Assembly: GCA_938046115.1 (NCBI GenBank)
Contig: CALIXX010000017.1
Span: 1-16,189, forward strand
Origin: an uncultured Candidatus Saccharibacteria bacterium
Lineage (GTDB): Bacteria; Patescibacteriota; Saccharimonadia; Saccharimonadales; Saccharimonadaceae
DNA: 16,189 bases
Direction of reading: 5' to 3'
In this document: in pieces, positions 1 to 6,649 of the stretch
Numbering within the stretch: position 1 is the stretch's first letter
How the letters are laid out: every line of letters begins with the position of its first letter
Notes under the pieces: generated by a model
Told to the model about the DNA's origin: nothing
Databases searched by the model: none
Seen by the model: the letters and a program-made list of their open reading frames with translations, nothing else
Made by a program: the position numbers and the translations under genes

Positions 1-570
1 AAGCAATTGACCAAAGGGCATCTCTACTGTACCCATATCTTCCTCCGGGATTCGGTCAAGGTACTTCATAAGCGCACGAATTGTGTTGCCATGCGCCACA
101 ATCAGTACGGTCTCACCTGCCTGGAGCCGTGGCAATATCTCTGCTTCAAAATACGGGATCGTGCGCTCATACACATCTTTGAGCGTCTCACCACCAGGTA
201 CGGGATAATCCCAGCCGCGCCGGATACCATTAAAGGCCTTCTCACCAATCTCTTCTTTGACTTCCCATTTGTTCTTGCCAGTTAGGTCACCGTAGTCACG
301 CTCGTTAAGCTCAGAGGCGTGCACCACCGCAGCATCACTTGAGCGGATTGGGTTATCTGCACCTTCCATCAACGCATCAAGCGTCTCATGCGTCCGTTTG
401 AGTGCCGAAGTATATACCGCATCGATGGTGCGACCACGCAAGAACTCGCCGAGTTGACGCGTATCGCTCTTACCTTTCTCGGTAAGGCTTACGTCCGTCC
501 AGCCTGTCCATTTACCTTGTAAATTCCATTCGCTTTCGCCATGCCGGCTGATGATAAGTGTTCCTGTCAT
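1..570 (-). CDS. gpmA: 2,3-bisphosphoglycerate-dependent phosphoglycerate mutase (3' end cut by window)
   Basis: This cytoplasmic enzyme interconverts 3- and 2-phosphoglycerate in lower glycolysis. The 190 visible residues begin MTGTLIISRHGESEWN, the histidine phosphatase signature; His9 would be the phosphorylated residue. The motif ELNERDYGDLTG carries the usual acid (about Glu90), and VAHGNTIRAL near residue 160 supplies the second active-site histidine. The family is usually about 230-250 residues, so roughly 40-60 C-terminal residues lie outside the window. The ATG at 570 is chosen because the family N-terminus starts there. There is no usable Shine-Dalgarno: GGAG sits only 2 bases from the ATG, while a TATAAT ends 6 bases upstream, suggesting a leaderless message. 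Enolase, the next enzyme of the pathway, is encoded nearby on the other strand. The family call is secure. Confidence 0.95.
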   Translation of the reverse strand, partial: MTGTLIISRHGESEWNLQGKWTGWTDVSLTEKGKSDTRQLGEFLRGRTIDAVYTSALKRTHETLDALMEGADNPIRSSDAAVVHASELNERDYGDLTGKNKWEVKEEIGEKAFNGIRRGWDYPVPGGETLKDVYERTIPYFEAEILPRLQAGETVLIVAHGNTIRALMKYLDRIPEEDMGTVEMPFGQLL

Positions 571-576
571 ATCTCC

Positions 577-582
577 ATTATA
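577..582 (-). promoter_or_regulatory. -10 hexamer (TATAAT) of gpmA, probably leaderless
   Basis: On the minus strand a perfect TATAAT is followed by exactly six bases (571-576) and then the gpmA ATG at 570. Transcription normally begins about 7 bases after the hexamer, so it would start at or next to the A of the ATG. I see no good -35 element. Confidence 0.6.
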
Positions 583-658
583 CGGCACTATTGGCGCGAG
601 TGCTATACACCTACCTACTAAGAGAGTAATGCAAGAACTGTGTAATCGCTCAAGATTC

Positions 659-680
659 AAAAAGCCCCCGGAAGGGGGCT
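659..680 (-). terminator. Rho-independent terminator of the small secreted-protein gene
   Basis: On the minus strand AGCCCCC, a four-base loop TTCC, then GGGGGCT form a perfect 7-bp stem followed by a short T run (663-659). It lies about 60 bases past the stop codon of the secreted-protein gene (743-1123) and upstream of the gpmA promoter, so it separates the two minus-strand transcripts. Confidence 0.85.
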
Positions 681-742
681 GCGACAACGGGGTTTTCATT
701 TTCGTTTTTTGGGTATATCGGATGCTTACAGTGAGTAGTTAT

Positions 743-1123
743 TTAGCGAACGAAATCGCCTTGGTATACTGATCCGTCAGTACGAGACAACAGCCAGTAG
801 CGATATGCTGCTCCCTCTGGTGCTGCCTCAAGGCTGGCACAGCCGGTCTCGCCTGCGCCAAGGATTTGGCCATAGCTTGGGCCGTTACCTTGGGTTGGCG
901 CCACTGTAAAGGCTGTCGTGCCAGGTGTGCCATCAGGGTAGTTTGCATCAGAAACGCAAAACAGTTTCGTCCCATCGTAGTATTGGACAACGGACGTACC
1001 GTTGTCATTGGCTGTCGGCCCGAAACTCTCTGCCGACGCTGGTGCTGTATTAAACAGCAAAGATCCCGCCGCCATTGAGCCAACTGCCAATACGCTAAGG
1101 ATACCTACCTTTTTGAATGTCAT
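743..1123 (-). CDS. Small secreted protein of unknown function
   Basis: This encodes 126 residues. The N-terminus has lysines followed by a hydrophobic stretch (about residues 6-25) and ends in an APASA-ES type cleavage site, a clear Sec signal peptide. The mature part is about 95 residues, rich in Gly, Thr, Ala and Tyr, with two cysteines (in LFCVSD and TGCASLE) that could form one disulfide once exported. There is no LPXTG sorting signal and no second membrane segment, so release or non-covalent surface association is likely. The start at 1123 is preferred over an in-frame ATG at 1192 because AAGGAGGG lies 8 bases upstream and the signal peptide begins directly there. I do not recognise the mature domain. 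The gene has its own promoter, a hairpin in its leader and its own terminator. Confidence 0.8.
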   Translation of the reverse strand: MTFKKVGILSVLAVGSMAAGSLLFNTAPASAESFGPTANDNGTSVVQYYDGTKLFCVSDANYPDGTPGTTAFTVAPTQGNGPSYGQILGAGETGCASLEAAPEGAAYRYWLLSRTDGSVYQGDFVR

Positions 1124-1167
1124 GGGAATAGCCCTCCTTACTGTGTAGGTGCGAAACGAAGAACACA

Positions 1168-1182
1168 GGGTTGCTGCAACCC
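1168..1182 (-). promoter_or_regulatory. Hairpin in the 5' leader of the secreted-protein gene
   Basis: The minus strand reads GGGTTGCAGCAACCC, an inverted repeat with a 6-bp G/C-rich stem and 3-base loop (7 complementary positions on each side of the central base). It lies between the predicted -10 element (1207-1212) and the Shine-Dalgarno near 1131-1138, in a leader of about 77 bases. No pure T run follows, so it is not a simple terminator. It could affect mRNA stability or bind a regulator. Confidence 0.45.
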
Positions 1183-1206
1183 TCCGCTTCATTAACCGTT
1201 GCCGTA

Positions 1207-1212
1207 ATTATA
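1207..1212 (-). promoter_or_regulatory. -10 hexamer (TATAAT) of the secreted-protein gene
   Basis: A perfect TATAAT on the minus strand, overlapped at its 5' side by TACAAT. A possible -35, TTGTTA (1233-1228), gives a short 15-base spacer. The predicted start near 1200 gives a leader of about 77 bases before the ATG at 1123, unlike the leaderless arrangement of the neighbouring eno and gpmA genes. Confidence 0.45.
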
Positions 1213-1346
1213 TTGTACCATGTGTGCTAACAAATACAATGCTTGAATCTACAAAATGACCTTTTGTCAATATCCTTGTCTGGCATGAAAATTTTCGCAG
1301 TTGGTTCATGCTATTTTAACGGTAATAGCGACTAATTTTCATTCGA

Positions 1347-1355
1347 TGGTATACT
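1347..1355 (+). promoter_or_regulatory. Extended -10 (TGG TATACT) of eno, probably leaderless
   Basis: TGG directly precedes TATACT, the extended -10 form that can work without a strong -35. The hexamer ends seven bases before the eno ATG (1363), which puts the expected transcription start at or one base before the start codon. AGAAG (1356-1360) is too close to the ATG to act as a ribosome-binding site. Confidence 0.6.
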
Positions 1356-1362
1356 AGAAGAT

Positions 1363-2643
1363 ATGAACAACTACTCTATCCACACCATAAAAGCACGACA
1401 AATTTTAGACAGCCGCGGCAACCCTACCGTCGAAGCAGACGTCATCCTTGCTGATGGCACACTGGGCCGAGCGGCTGTCCCGAGCGGAGCAAGTACCGGT
1501 GCGGGCGAAGCACTGGAGCTACGCGATGGTGGCAACCAGTGGACTGGCAAAGGGGTGAGCCAGGCAGTTGCCCACGTTAACGATATCATTGCTCCGGCAT
1601 TGGTAGGCCACGATGCGAGCGACCAGCAGGCGATTGATAATGCAATGCTTGCTCTTGACGGGACGGATAATAAGTCTAAGCTCGGCGCTAATGCCATCCT
1701 CAGCGTTAGCCTTGCCACCGCCAAGGCCGTCGCCAATGCCAAGCAGCAACCACTCTGGCGCTACATTGCCGAGCAAACTGGTAGCACACCAAGCCTCCCC
1801 CTACCAATGATGAATGTTCTCAACGGTGGTGCGCACGCCGCCTTTGCGACCGATATCCAAGAGTTTATGATCATCTGCAAGGGCGCGACAACCTTTGCAG
1901 ACACGCTCCGCATGGGCACCGAAATCTTCCACGCTCTTGCCAAAGTCCTCAAAGCACACGACTACCCCACTACTGTTGGCGACGAAGGTGGCTATGCACC
2001 ACGCGTCCGCCAGGGTAACCGCGAGCCACTCGCCTTGCTGAGCGAAGCGATTACCAATGCTGGCTACACCGTTGGCACAGACGTCGTCTTTGCAATGGAT
2101 GCAGCCTCGAGTGAGTTCTACCATGACGGCCGTTATGAGCTGAAGTGTGAAGGCAAGAGTCTGACTAGTAGCGAGATGATCGACTGGCTCGCTGCCCTTG
2201 TCGACGAATTCCCAATTGTGAGTATCGAGGACGGCCTGGCCGAGGGCGACTGGGCAGGCTGGCAGCAGCTCCGCCAGCGCCTCGGCGACCGCGTCCAGCT
2301 AGTGGGCGATGACCTCCTCGTCACGAATACAAGCCTCATCCAACAAGCGATTGACCAAGACGCGGCGAATGCACTCCTCGTCAAGCCTAACCAAATCGGC
2401 TCTCTCAGCGAGACAATCCAAGCTGTGCAGCTTGCCCAGAATGCTGGCTGGCTCACCGTGATGAGCCACCGCTCTGGCGAGACTGAGGACACCACAATCA
2501 GCCACTTGGCAGTTGGCCTGGGCTGTGGGCAGATCAAGACCGGCTCGCTCTCGCGCACCGACCGCGTGGCGAAGTACAACGAGCTACTCCGCATTGCCGA
2601 AGCAGACGAGAGTCTCACGCTTGCGCAGCCATTCAAGCAGTAG
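1363..2643 (+). CDS. eno: Enolase (phosphopyruvate hydratase)
   Basis: This 426-residue enzyme, full length for the family, converts 2-phosphoglycerate to phosphoenolpyruvate. The catalytic pair is visible as Glu208 (in GDEGGY) and Lys341 (in LLVKPNQIGSLSET, the PROSITE-type enolase signature). The Mg2+ ligands are Asp246 (DAASSEF), Glu289 (SIEDGLAEGDW) and Asp316 (VGDDLLVTN). The flexible loop SGASTG (41-46) and the substrate-binding HRSGETEDTT and GQIKTGSLSR motifs are intact. The histidine loop reads NGGAHAAFATDIQEF where most enolases have NGGAHADNNVDIQEF, a minor variation. The ATG at 1363 fits the family N-terminus. The gene stands alone on the plus strand, with an extended -10 immediately upstream and a strong terminator downstream. 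Confidence 0.98.
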   Translation: MNNYSIHTIKARQILDSRGNPTVEADVILADGTLGRAAVPSGASTGAGEALELRDGGNQWTGKGVSQAVAHVNDIIAPALVGHDASDQQAIDNAMLALDGTDNKSKLGANAILSVSLATAKAVANAKQQPLWRYIAEQTGSTPSLPLPMMNVLNGGAHAAFATDIQEFMIICKGATTFADTLRMGTEIFHALAKVLKAHDYPTTVGDEGGYAPRVRQGNREPLALLSEAITNAGYTVGTDVVFAMDAASSEFYHDGRYELKCEGKSLTSSEMIDWLAALVDEFPIVSIEDGLAEGDWAGWQQLRQRLGDRVQLVGDDLLVTNTSLIQQAIDQDAANALLVKPNQIGSLSETIQAVQLAQNAGWLTVMSHRSGETEDTTISHLAVGLGCGQIKTGSLSRTDRVAKYNELLRIAEADESLTLAQPFKQ

Positions 2644-2676
2644 TAATCTGCTCCGCTACAACAGCACTACTTATAT

Positions 2677-2709
2677 GCTACCCACCCTACTTTGGGTGGG
2701 TAGCTTTTT
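2677..2709 (+). terminator. Rho-independent terminator of eno
   Basis: GCTACCCACCC (2677-2687) pairs perfectly over 11 bases with GGGTGGGTAGC (2694-2704) around a six-base loop, followed directly by TTTTT. It starts 34 bases after the eno stop and is the strongest terminator in the window. Confidence 0.95.
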
Positions 2710-2838
2710 ATACCACACCTCAACACTAGCCTTTTCAATGCTGACTTCTCTGCTCGCGAGTTATTTCTTGATATTGCCATAAGCGATACCATTATTTAAC
2801 TATCAACACTAGAGTTAGATTAGTGATTGATCTATACA

Positions 2839-2856
2839 CTCTATTCTAGAGTAGAG
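2839..2856. promoter_or_regulatory. Imperfect 18-bp palindrome upstream of the sortase gene
   Basis: CTCTATTCTAGAGTAGAG is self-complementary at 16 of 18 positions, centred on CTAG. It lies about 70-85 bases upstream of the sortase -10 element, in a region with no gene. It could be an operator for a dimeric regulator. It has no flanking T run and does not look like a terminator. Confidence 0.3.
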
Positions 2857-2923
2857 CTACCCAATGGAGCCCATCTACCAATACCATGCTGGTCATGCTA
2901 TTGGCGTGCTGCTGCTCGTGCCG

Positions 2924-2945
2924 TATAATAGACAGAGATGAGGAG
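2924..2945 (+). promoter_or_regulatory. -10 hexamer and ribosome-binding site of the sortase gene
   Basis: TATAAT is at 2924-2929 and GAGGAG at 2940-2945, six bases before the ATG at 2952. The Shine-Dalgarno decides that start: an in-frame ATG at 2886 would put the -10 element inside the coding region. This gene therefore has a short leader with a conventional ribosome-binding site. Confidence 0.6.
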
Positions 2946-2951
2946 TTATTT

Positions 2952-3590
2952 ATGCTAGCAATGAATAAAGCAAAACGACAGCCATCTACACCACGTCGTT
3001 CGCGTATGCGCATGCCGCGCATTTCGATACCAAACTGGATATTCGGCACTATCGCAGTCCTCTTTTTGTTAGTGGGAGGGTATCTACTCCTGCTCACTAC
3101 ATCACCGATCATTGCACCGCACTTTACGAAGCCAATCACTGTGGCGACACTCGCCAAGCCTGCAGCCAAAGACAATCGTATTATCATTCCCAAGATCGGT
3201 GTTAATATCCCGTACGGTACTAATGGCAAACTCGCCCTCGATCGTGGTGCGTGGTGGCGCTACCCAGACCACGGCAACCCTGAGAAGGGCGGCAATTTCG
3301 TCGTGGCAGCCCACCGCTTTAGTATCCAGCCAACGCCTGGTGGCACAGTAGAAAAATCACCATTCTTTCATATCGACAAGCTCGCTCTAGGCGATCAAAT
3401 TCTCGCCGACTACCAAGGCAAACGCTACAATTACAAAATCACCAAGAAATTTGATGTCAAACCAACCAGTGTTGAGATCGAAGCCCCGACAGAAGACGCC
3501 CGCCTGACGCTCTACAGCTGCGATTTAGGCGGTGCCAAGACTGGCCGAGTCGTCATCGTTGCCGAGAAGCAAGGCGAGGCTGCATCGTAA
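2952..3590 (+). CDS. Sortase family transpeptidase
   Basis: This encodes 212 residues. A short basic cytoplasmic N-terminus (residues 1-28, many Arg/Lys) is followed by one membrane segment (about 29-48) and an extracellular sortase beta-barrel. Sortases cut secreted proteins at a C-terminal LPXTG-like signal and join them to a surface amine. The catalytic triad is visible: His121 (VVAAHRF), Cys190 (LTLYSCDLGG) and Arg199 (GRVVIVA). The spacing and lack of a C-terminal membrane anchor resemble class D/E housekeeping-type sortases, but the class cannot be fixed by eye. No LPXTG protein and no peptidoglycan gene is adjacent, so the substrate is unknown. It has its own promoter and Shine-Dalgarno, and no strong terminator follows. 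Confidence 0.93.
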   Translation: MLAMNKAKRQPSTPRRSRMRMPRISIPNWIFGTIAVLFLLVGGYLLLLTTSPIIAPHFTKPITVATLAKPAAKDNRIIIPKIGVNIPYGTNGKLALDRGAWWRYPDHGNPEKGGNFVVAAHRFSIQPTPGGTVEKSPFFHIDKLALGDQILADYQGKRYNYKITKKFDVKPTSVEIEAPTEDARLTLYSCDLGGAKTGRVVIVAEKQGEAAS

Positions 3591-4023
3591 GCCTTGGTGT
3601 TTTACCTATCTCAAACGCTACACTCTCTTCTTCTTTACCGTTTACTGTAGCGTAACCGCGTAGTGTTATATCCTACTCACTTCATCTCCACTGTAAAACG
3701 CAGTTTTTGTTCATATCAATCCTTTCGTGGTATTGGGCTTACATCTAAAACTCTCACCTGAGCACTTACTCATGCTCCTGCCATTTGCCTTAAGGAACAT
3801 ATAAAAGCATCTGCTACGTTGATACTGTGAGCTTGGATACTGGAATACAAATACAACATTAGCTCCTTCGGCGAGAAAGGTTCATCAAGCATGCAATACT
3901 GCACACAAGGGTTTATTGCCCGCTCGGATATGTGGGCATTCTTATCCCATACGATACATCTACAAAACAAAAACCGGCCAATTTGCCTGACCGGTTTATC
4001 GTTTACAGGAGATAGATACGCCC
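3591..4023. other. Intergenic stretch without a convincing gene
   Basis: This 433-base region lies between the convergent sortase and rny genes. It holds the rny terminator at its right end. An 8-bp inverted repeat, ACGCTACA (3615-3622) with TGTAGCGT (3646-3653), spans a 23-base loop without a T run. A weak hairpin, CAAGGC (3570-3575) with GCCTTG (3591-3596) followed by four T (3600-3603), might partly terminate the sortase transcript. The only frame on the minus strand (3770-3970) would start with TTG inside the rny terminator and has no ribosome-binding site. I see no tRNA, rRNA or recognisable structured RNA. Confidence 0.5.
3966..3997 (-). terminator. Rho-independent terminator of rny
   Basis: On the minus strand AAACCGG (3997-3991) pairs with CCGGTTT (3977-3971), and wobble plus Watson-Crick pairs extend the stem inwards. 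A TTTTTGTTTT tract follows the stem. It begins 27 bases after the rny stop codon. Confidence 0.88.
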
Positions 4024-5511
4024 CTATTTGGCGAACTCGATCGCTCGTGTCTCGCGGATCACGTTGACCTTGATTGTACCAGGGTACTGCATGGTGCTCT
4101 CGATCTTGGTAGCGATATCGCGCGCGAGCTTGATGGCACTGAGGTCATCCACCACCTCTGGCCGGACGATGACGCGCACTTCGCGACCAGCACTAATTGC
4201 ATAAGCTTTGTCAATGCCACGGAAGCTAGTGGCTACATTCTCCAGATCGCGCATGCGCTCGACGAAGTTCTCAGCACTCATGTTGCGCGCACCAGGCCGA
4301 GCAGCACTGGCCGCATCGCACACCCGCACAACGATCGCCTCGGGGGTCGTGGCTTCGATATCATCGTGGTGAGCTTCAATAGCATGGCAGATGGCCTCGC
4401 TCAAGCCTGCCTTGCGAGCCAGCTCCGCACCAATGTGGTGGTGCTTGCCTTCCATCTTGTGTGTGACTGCCTTACCCATGTCGTGGAGTAGCGTGGCGAT
4501 CTTGACGGTACGCACATCTGCCCCAATCTCTGCCGCAATCAGCCCCGCGATCTGCGCCATCTCGGTACTGTGCTTCAAGACATTTTGGCCATAACTCGTC
4601 CGGAACTTCAGCTCACCCACAAGGTGGAGCAGCTCCTTTGGAATGCCCGCCACGCCAATCTCACGCGCCGCATCTTCACCAGCGCGCACGACTTCTTTGT
4701 CAATTTGCTTGTTTGCCTTGGCTACAACCTCCTCGATGCGGCCAGGGTGAATCCGTCCGTCTTTCATCAGCATTTCGAGGCTCAGGCGCGCCACTTGGCG
4801 ACGGACTGGATCAAAGCTACTGAGGACGATCATCCCTGGCGTGTCATCCACCAAGATATCAACACCCGTGGCTCGCTGCAGAGCCTGGATGTTACGCCCT
4901 TCTTTGCCGATGATGCGACCCTTCATATCGTCGTCAGGTAGCTTGATGGCCGTCACCGTGCGCTCGGCCGTCACTTCGCTGCTCATGCGCTCCATCGCTG
5001 TCACGAGGATCATCTGGGCCTTCTCCTCGGCATCGTCCATTGCTTCGCGCTGTAATTTATCAACCAAGCCAGTCAGGTCTTGGCGAATGTCGCGCTCGGT
5101 CATGTGCATCAGCTTGCTGGCAGCATCTTGCTTGGTGAGGCCAGCTATTTTCTCGAGCTTGGCCTGCTGCCGACCCCGAATCTCGCGGATCTCATTCTTA
5201 AGCTCATCGACCTCTGTCTCGCTCTTGCGGAGCTTCTCGCTCCGGCGGTCGAGCTCATCAAGTTTGCGATCGAGGCTTGCCTCGCGCTCGAGCAAGCGAT
5301 TCTCTGTCTTTTGCATGGCGCGGCGGCGCTCGTTCTCGATCCGTAGCGCCTCGTCCTTGGCCTTGAGGACGATATCGCCCGCCTGCTGTTTGGCCTGAGC
5401 CAATTCTTTGTCAATTGTCCGCTGACCATTGGTAGTTTGCTGGCGATCGTAGACATACTTGCCACCAAAACCAAGCGCCACGCCAATCGCCGCGAAGAGT
5501 ACTTCTATCAT
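4024..5511 (-). CDS. rny: Ribonuclease Y
   Basis: RNase Y is a membrane-anchored endoribonuclease that initiates bulk mRNA decay. The 495 residues show the full family architecture: an N-terminal membrane anchor (about residues 1-20), a long charged coiled coil (about 25-150), a KH RNA-binding domain with the GxxG loop as GKEG (202-205), and an HD domain with the metal-binding LLHDMGKA motif (His343-Asp344) and the downstream HHHIGAE and EAHHDD histidines. The length is slightly below the usual 515-520 because the coiled coil is a little short. AGGA five bases before the ATG at 5511 supports the start. The gene is monocistronic, with a leader of about 90 bases and its own terminator. Strong KH and HD conservation makes the call secure. 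Confidence 0.97.
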   Translation of the reverse strand: MIEVLFAAIGVALGFGGKYVYDRQQTTNGQRTIDKELAQAKQQAGDIVLKAKDEALRIENERRRAMQKTENRLLEREASLDRKLDELDRRSEKLRKSETEVDELKNEIREIRGRQQAKLEKIAGLTKQDAASKLMHMTERDIRQDLTGLVDKLQREAMDDAEEKAQMILVTAMERMSSEVTAERTVTAIKLPDDDMKGRIIGKEGRNIQALQRATGVDILVDDTPGMIVLSSFDPVRRQVARLSLEMLMKDGRIHPGRIEEVVAKANKQIDKEVVRAGEDAAREIGVAGIPKELLHLVGELKFRTSYGQNVLKHSTEMAQIAGLIAAEIGADVRTVKIATLLHDMGKAVTHKMEGKHHHIGAELARKAGLSEAICHAIEAHHDDIEATTPEAIVVRVCDAASAARPGARNMSAENFVERMRDLENVATSFRGIDKAYAISAGREVRVIVRPEVVDDLSAIKLARDIATKIESTMQYPGTIKVNVIRETRAIEFAK

Positions 5512-5567
5512 GGTATTCCTTTCTCCGGATATGTGTTGTTCTTATTACATCAGACTTACGTCAGCCC

Positions 5568-5577
5568 ACACCGGTGT
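5568..5577. promoter_or_regulatory. Perfect 10-bp palindrome in the rny leader
   Basis: ACACCGGTGT reads identically on both strands and sits between the predicted rny -10 element and its start codon. Its position just downstream of the start of transcription would suit a repressor site. With only ten bases, chance is possible. Confidence 0.25.
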
Positions 5578-5605
5578 TATCAAACATTAAAACTATCTAC
5601 AGACT

Positions 5606-5611
5606 AGTATA
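5606..5611 (-). promoter_or_regulatory. -10 hexamer (TATACT) of rny
   Basis: On the minus strand TACAAT runs directly into TATACT. Either could be the -10 element, giving a leader of roughly 85-90 bases before the ATG at 5511. No clear -35 is seen. Confidence 0.4.
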
Positions 5612-5705
5612 TTGTATCGCGTTTTGGCCAATTTGCGCAACTGGCAATATCGATGTCTGTCTATTTACAGAGGTAACAATTTATTACCCTTATGCTTCAT
5701 ACTCG

Positions 5706-6095
5706 CTACTTCTTTGGCTGGGTGATATGTGCAGCTGCGCCGTACTGAGGCAAGACAATGTTATCATCCTCACCATGTGCTAGCCGCTTAAGGCAGGTAG
5801 CGCGCCAATCACCACCCGTCGCACCAACGATCGGGATATGCTGCTCGTGCGCAAGTGTATTAAGCACCGTTAGGCCAATCCGCAGCCCCGTAAAGCTCCC
5901 TGGCCCGGGCAACACCCCAATGCCAGTGACATCCGCCAGTGTCTTGCCATGCTCGGCCAGGCGATCACGCAGATAAGCTAGCATATCGCGCGCCAGGGTG
6001 CGGCCAGCTGGCCACTCATAGCTCGTCTGAGTACCAGTGTCATCTACCAGTGTTAGCTCCACCACCATCCCTGCGCTATTCCACAAAATAATCAC
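5706..6095 (-). CDS. tsaB: TsaB, tRNA t6A biosynthesis protein, half-length form
   Basis: TsaB is the non-catalytic partner of TsaD in N6-threonylcarbamoyladenosine synthesis at tRNA position 37. Here it is only 129 residues, against about 200-230 usually. The family motif GPGSFTGLRIG (residues 64-74) is intact. The usual first strand with a DTS motif is replaced by MIILWNSAG, and the whole second lobe of the ASKHA fold is missing. The last residues (LPQYG...HITQPKK) look to me like the extreme C-terminal tail of longer TsaB proteins, suggesting internal loss of the second lobe rather than a broken end. That is inference from memory. The GTG start at 6095 overlaps the tsaE stop (GTGA) and has a strong AGGAGGT six bases upstream. 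No continuation is seen past the stop, so this is not a frameshift. Confidence 0.82.
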   Translation of the reverse strand: MIILWNSAGMVVELTLVDDTGTQTSYEWPAGRTLARDMLAYLRDRLAEHGKTLADVTGIGVLPGPGSFTGLRIGLTVLNTLAHEQHIPIVGATGGDWRATCLKRLAHGEDDNIVLPQYGAAAHITQPKK

Positions 6096-6550
6096 GCCGA
6101 TACCTCCTGGAGAAGCTGGGTTGACACGGTGCCACCAGCCTCAATATCCAGCTGGCGAGCTGTTTCGCTCTGTGCAGTGATCGTGATCGTTAGGTGATCG
6201 GGTGGAACGACCTCTGCCACAGCCTGAGCCCACTCGATGATAGTCACTGTGCGAGGCTCAACAATCGCCTCAGCCAATTCAAGCTGCATCACCCCTGCAT
6301 CGCCTAAACGATAAAAATCATAATGCGCAAGCTGGATATCATCGCGCCCATGATACAGCCGACTAATCGTAAAGGTTGGGCTCTGGATATCATCGGTAAT
6401 GGCAAGGCCATGCGCGACCCCCTTAACAAGCGTCGTTTTGCCCGCGCCAATATCCCCCACTAACACAATCACCTCACCACCGCGCAATGCCTGGCCAAGG
6501 CGCTGGCCAAGCTGTAACGTATCAGCAAGTGATTGACAGATAACACGCAT
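6092..6550 (-). CDS. tsaE: TsaE, tRNA t6A biosynthesis ATPase
   Basis: TsaE is the P-loop ATPase that resets the TsaB-TsaD complex during t6A synthesis. The 152 residues are normal length. Walker A reads GDIGAGKTT (32-40), followed by SPTF (the family's switch-like motif, in IQSPTFTISRLYH), HYDFYRL and IIEWAQ, all typical of the family. It is the first gene of a two-gene operon, and tsaB overlaps its stop by four bases. The ATG at 6550 has no Shine-Dalgarno. An extended -10 (TGCTATACT) ends nine bases upstream, predicting a leader of only about two bases. It is divergent from pilB, the start codons being 99 bases apart. Confidence 0.95.
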   Translation of the reverse strand: MRVICQSLADTLQLGQRLGQALRGGEVIVLVGDIGAGKTTLVKGVAHGLAITDDIQSPTFTISRLYHGRDDIQLAHYDFYRLGDAGVMQLELAEAIVEPRTVTIIEWAQAVAEVVPPDHLTITITAQSETARQLDIEAGGTVSTQLLQEVSA

Positions 6551-6559
6551 ACTGGCTCT

Positions 6560-6568
6560 AGTATAGCA
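6560..6568 (-). promoter_or_regulatory. Extended -10 (TGC TATACT) of tsaE-tsaB
   Basis: On the minus strand TGC directly precedes TATACT, the same nonamer found upstream of the PRC-barrel gene. It ends nine bases before the tsaE ATG, so the 5' leader would be about two bases and could not hold a ribosome-binding site. Confidence 0.55.
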
Positions 6569-6620
6569 CAGCCTTACCTCCGTTGATACGAATATCGCTC
6601 TATCCTCTAGTCAGCATAAG

Positions 6621-6636
6621 CATAATGAGCTACAAT
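6621..6636 (+). promoter_or_regulatory. Candidate -10 elements of pilB
   Basis: CATAAT (6621-6626) and TACAAT (6631-6636) lie 23 and 13 bases before the pilB ATG. I see neither a clear -35 nor a Shine-Dalgarno. If TACAAT is used, the leader would be about six bases. Confidence 0.3.
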
Positions 6637-6649
6637 AAGCGTAAGTACT

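Noticed and set aside
551..772. 73-codon plus-strand frame between gpmA and the secreted-protein gene
   Set aside because: It runs through the gpmA promoter and a terminator hairpin, has no ribosome-binding site and encodes nothing recognisable.
2133..2636. 167-codon minus-strand frame inside eno
   Set aside because: It is antisense to conserved enolase active-site sequence. It has no ribosome-binding site and no recognisable domain.
3770..3970. 66-codon minus-strand open frame downstream of rny
   Set aside because: It would start with TTG inside the rny terminator, has no ribosome-binding site, and its composition does not look like the coding genes here. I treat it as non-coding or a remnant.
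4841..5398. 185-codon plus-strand frame opposite rny
   Set aside because: It is the antisense of the charged coiled coil of RNase Y, giving an artificial Ser/Arg-rich protein. The minus-strand frame has complete, conserved domains.
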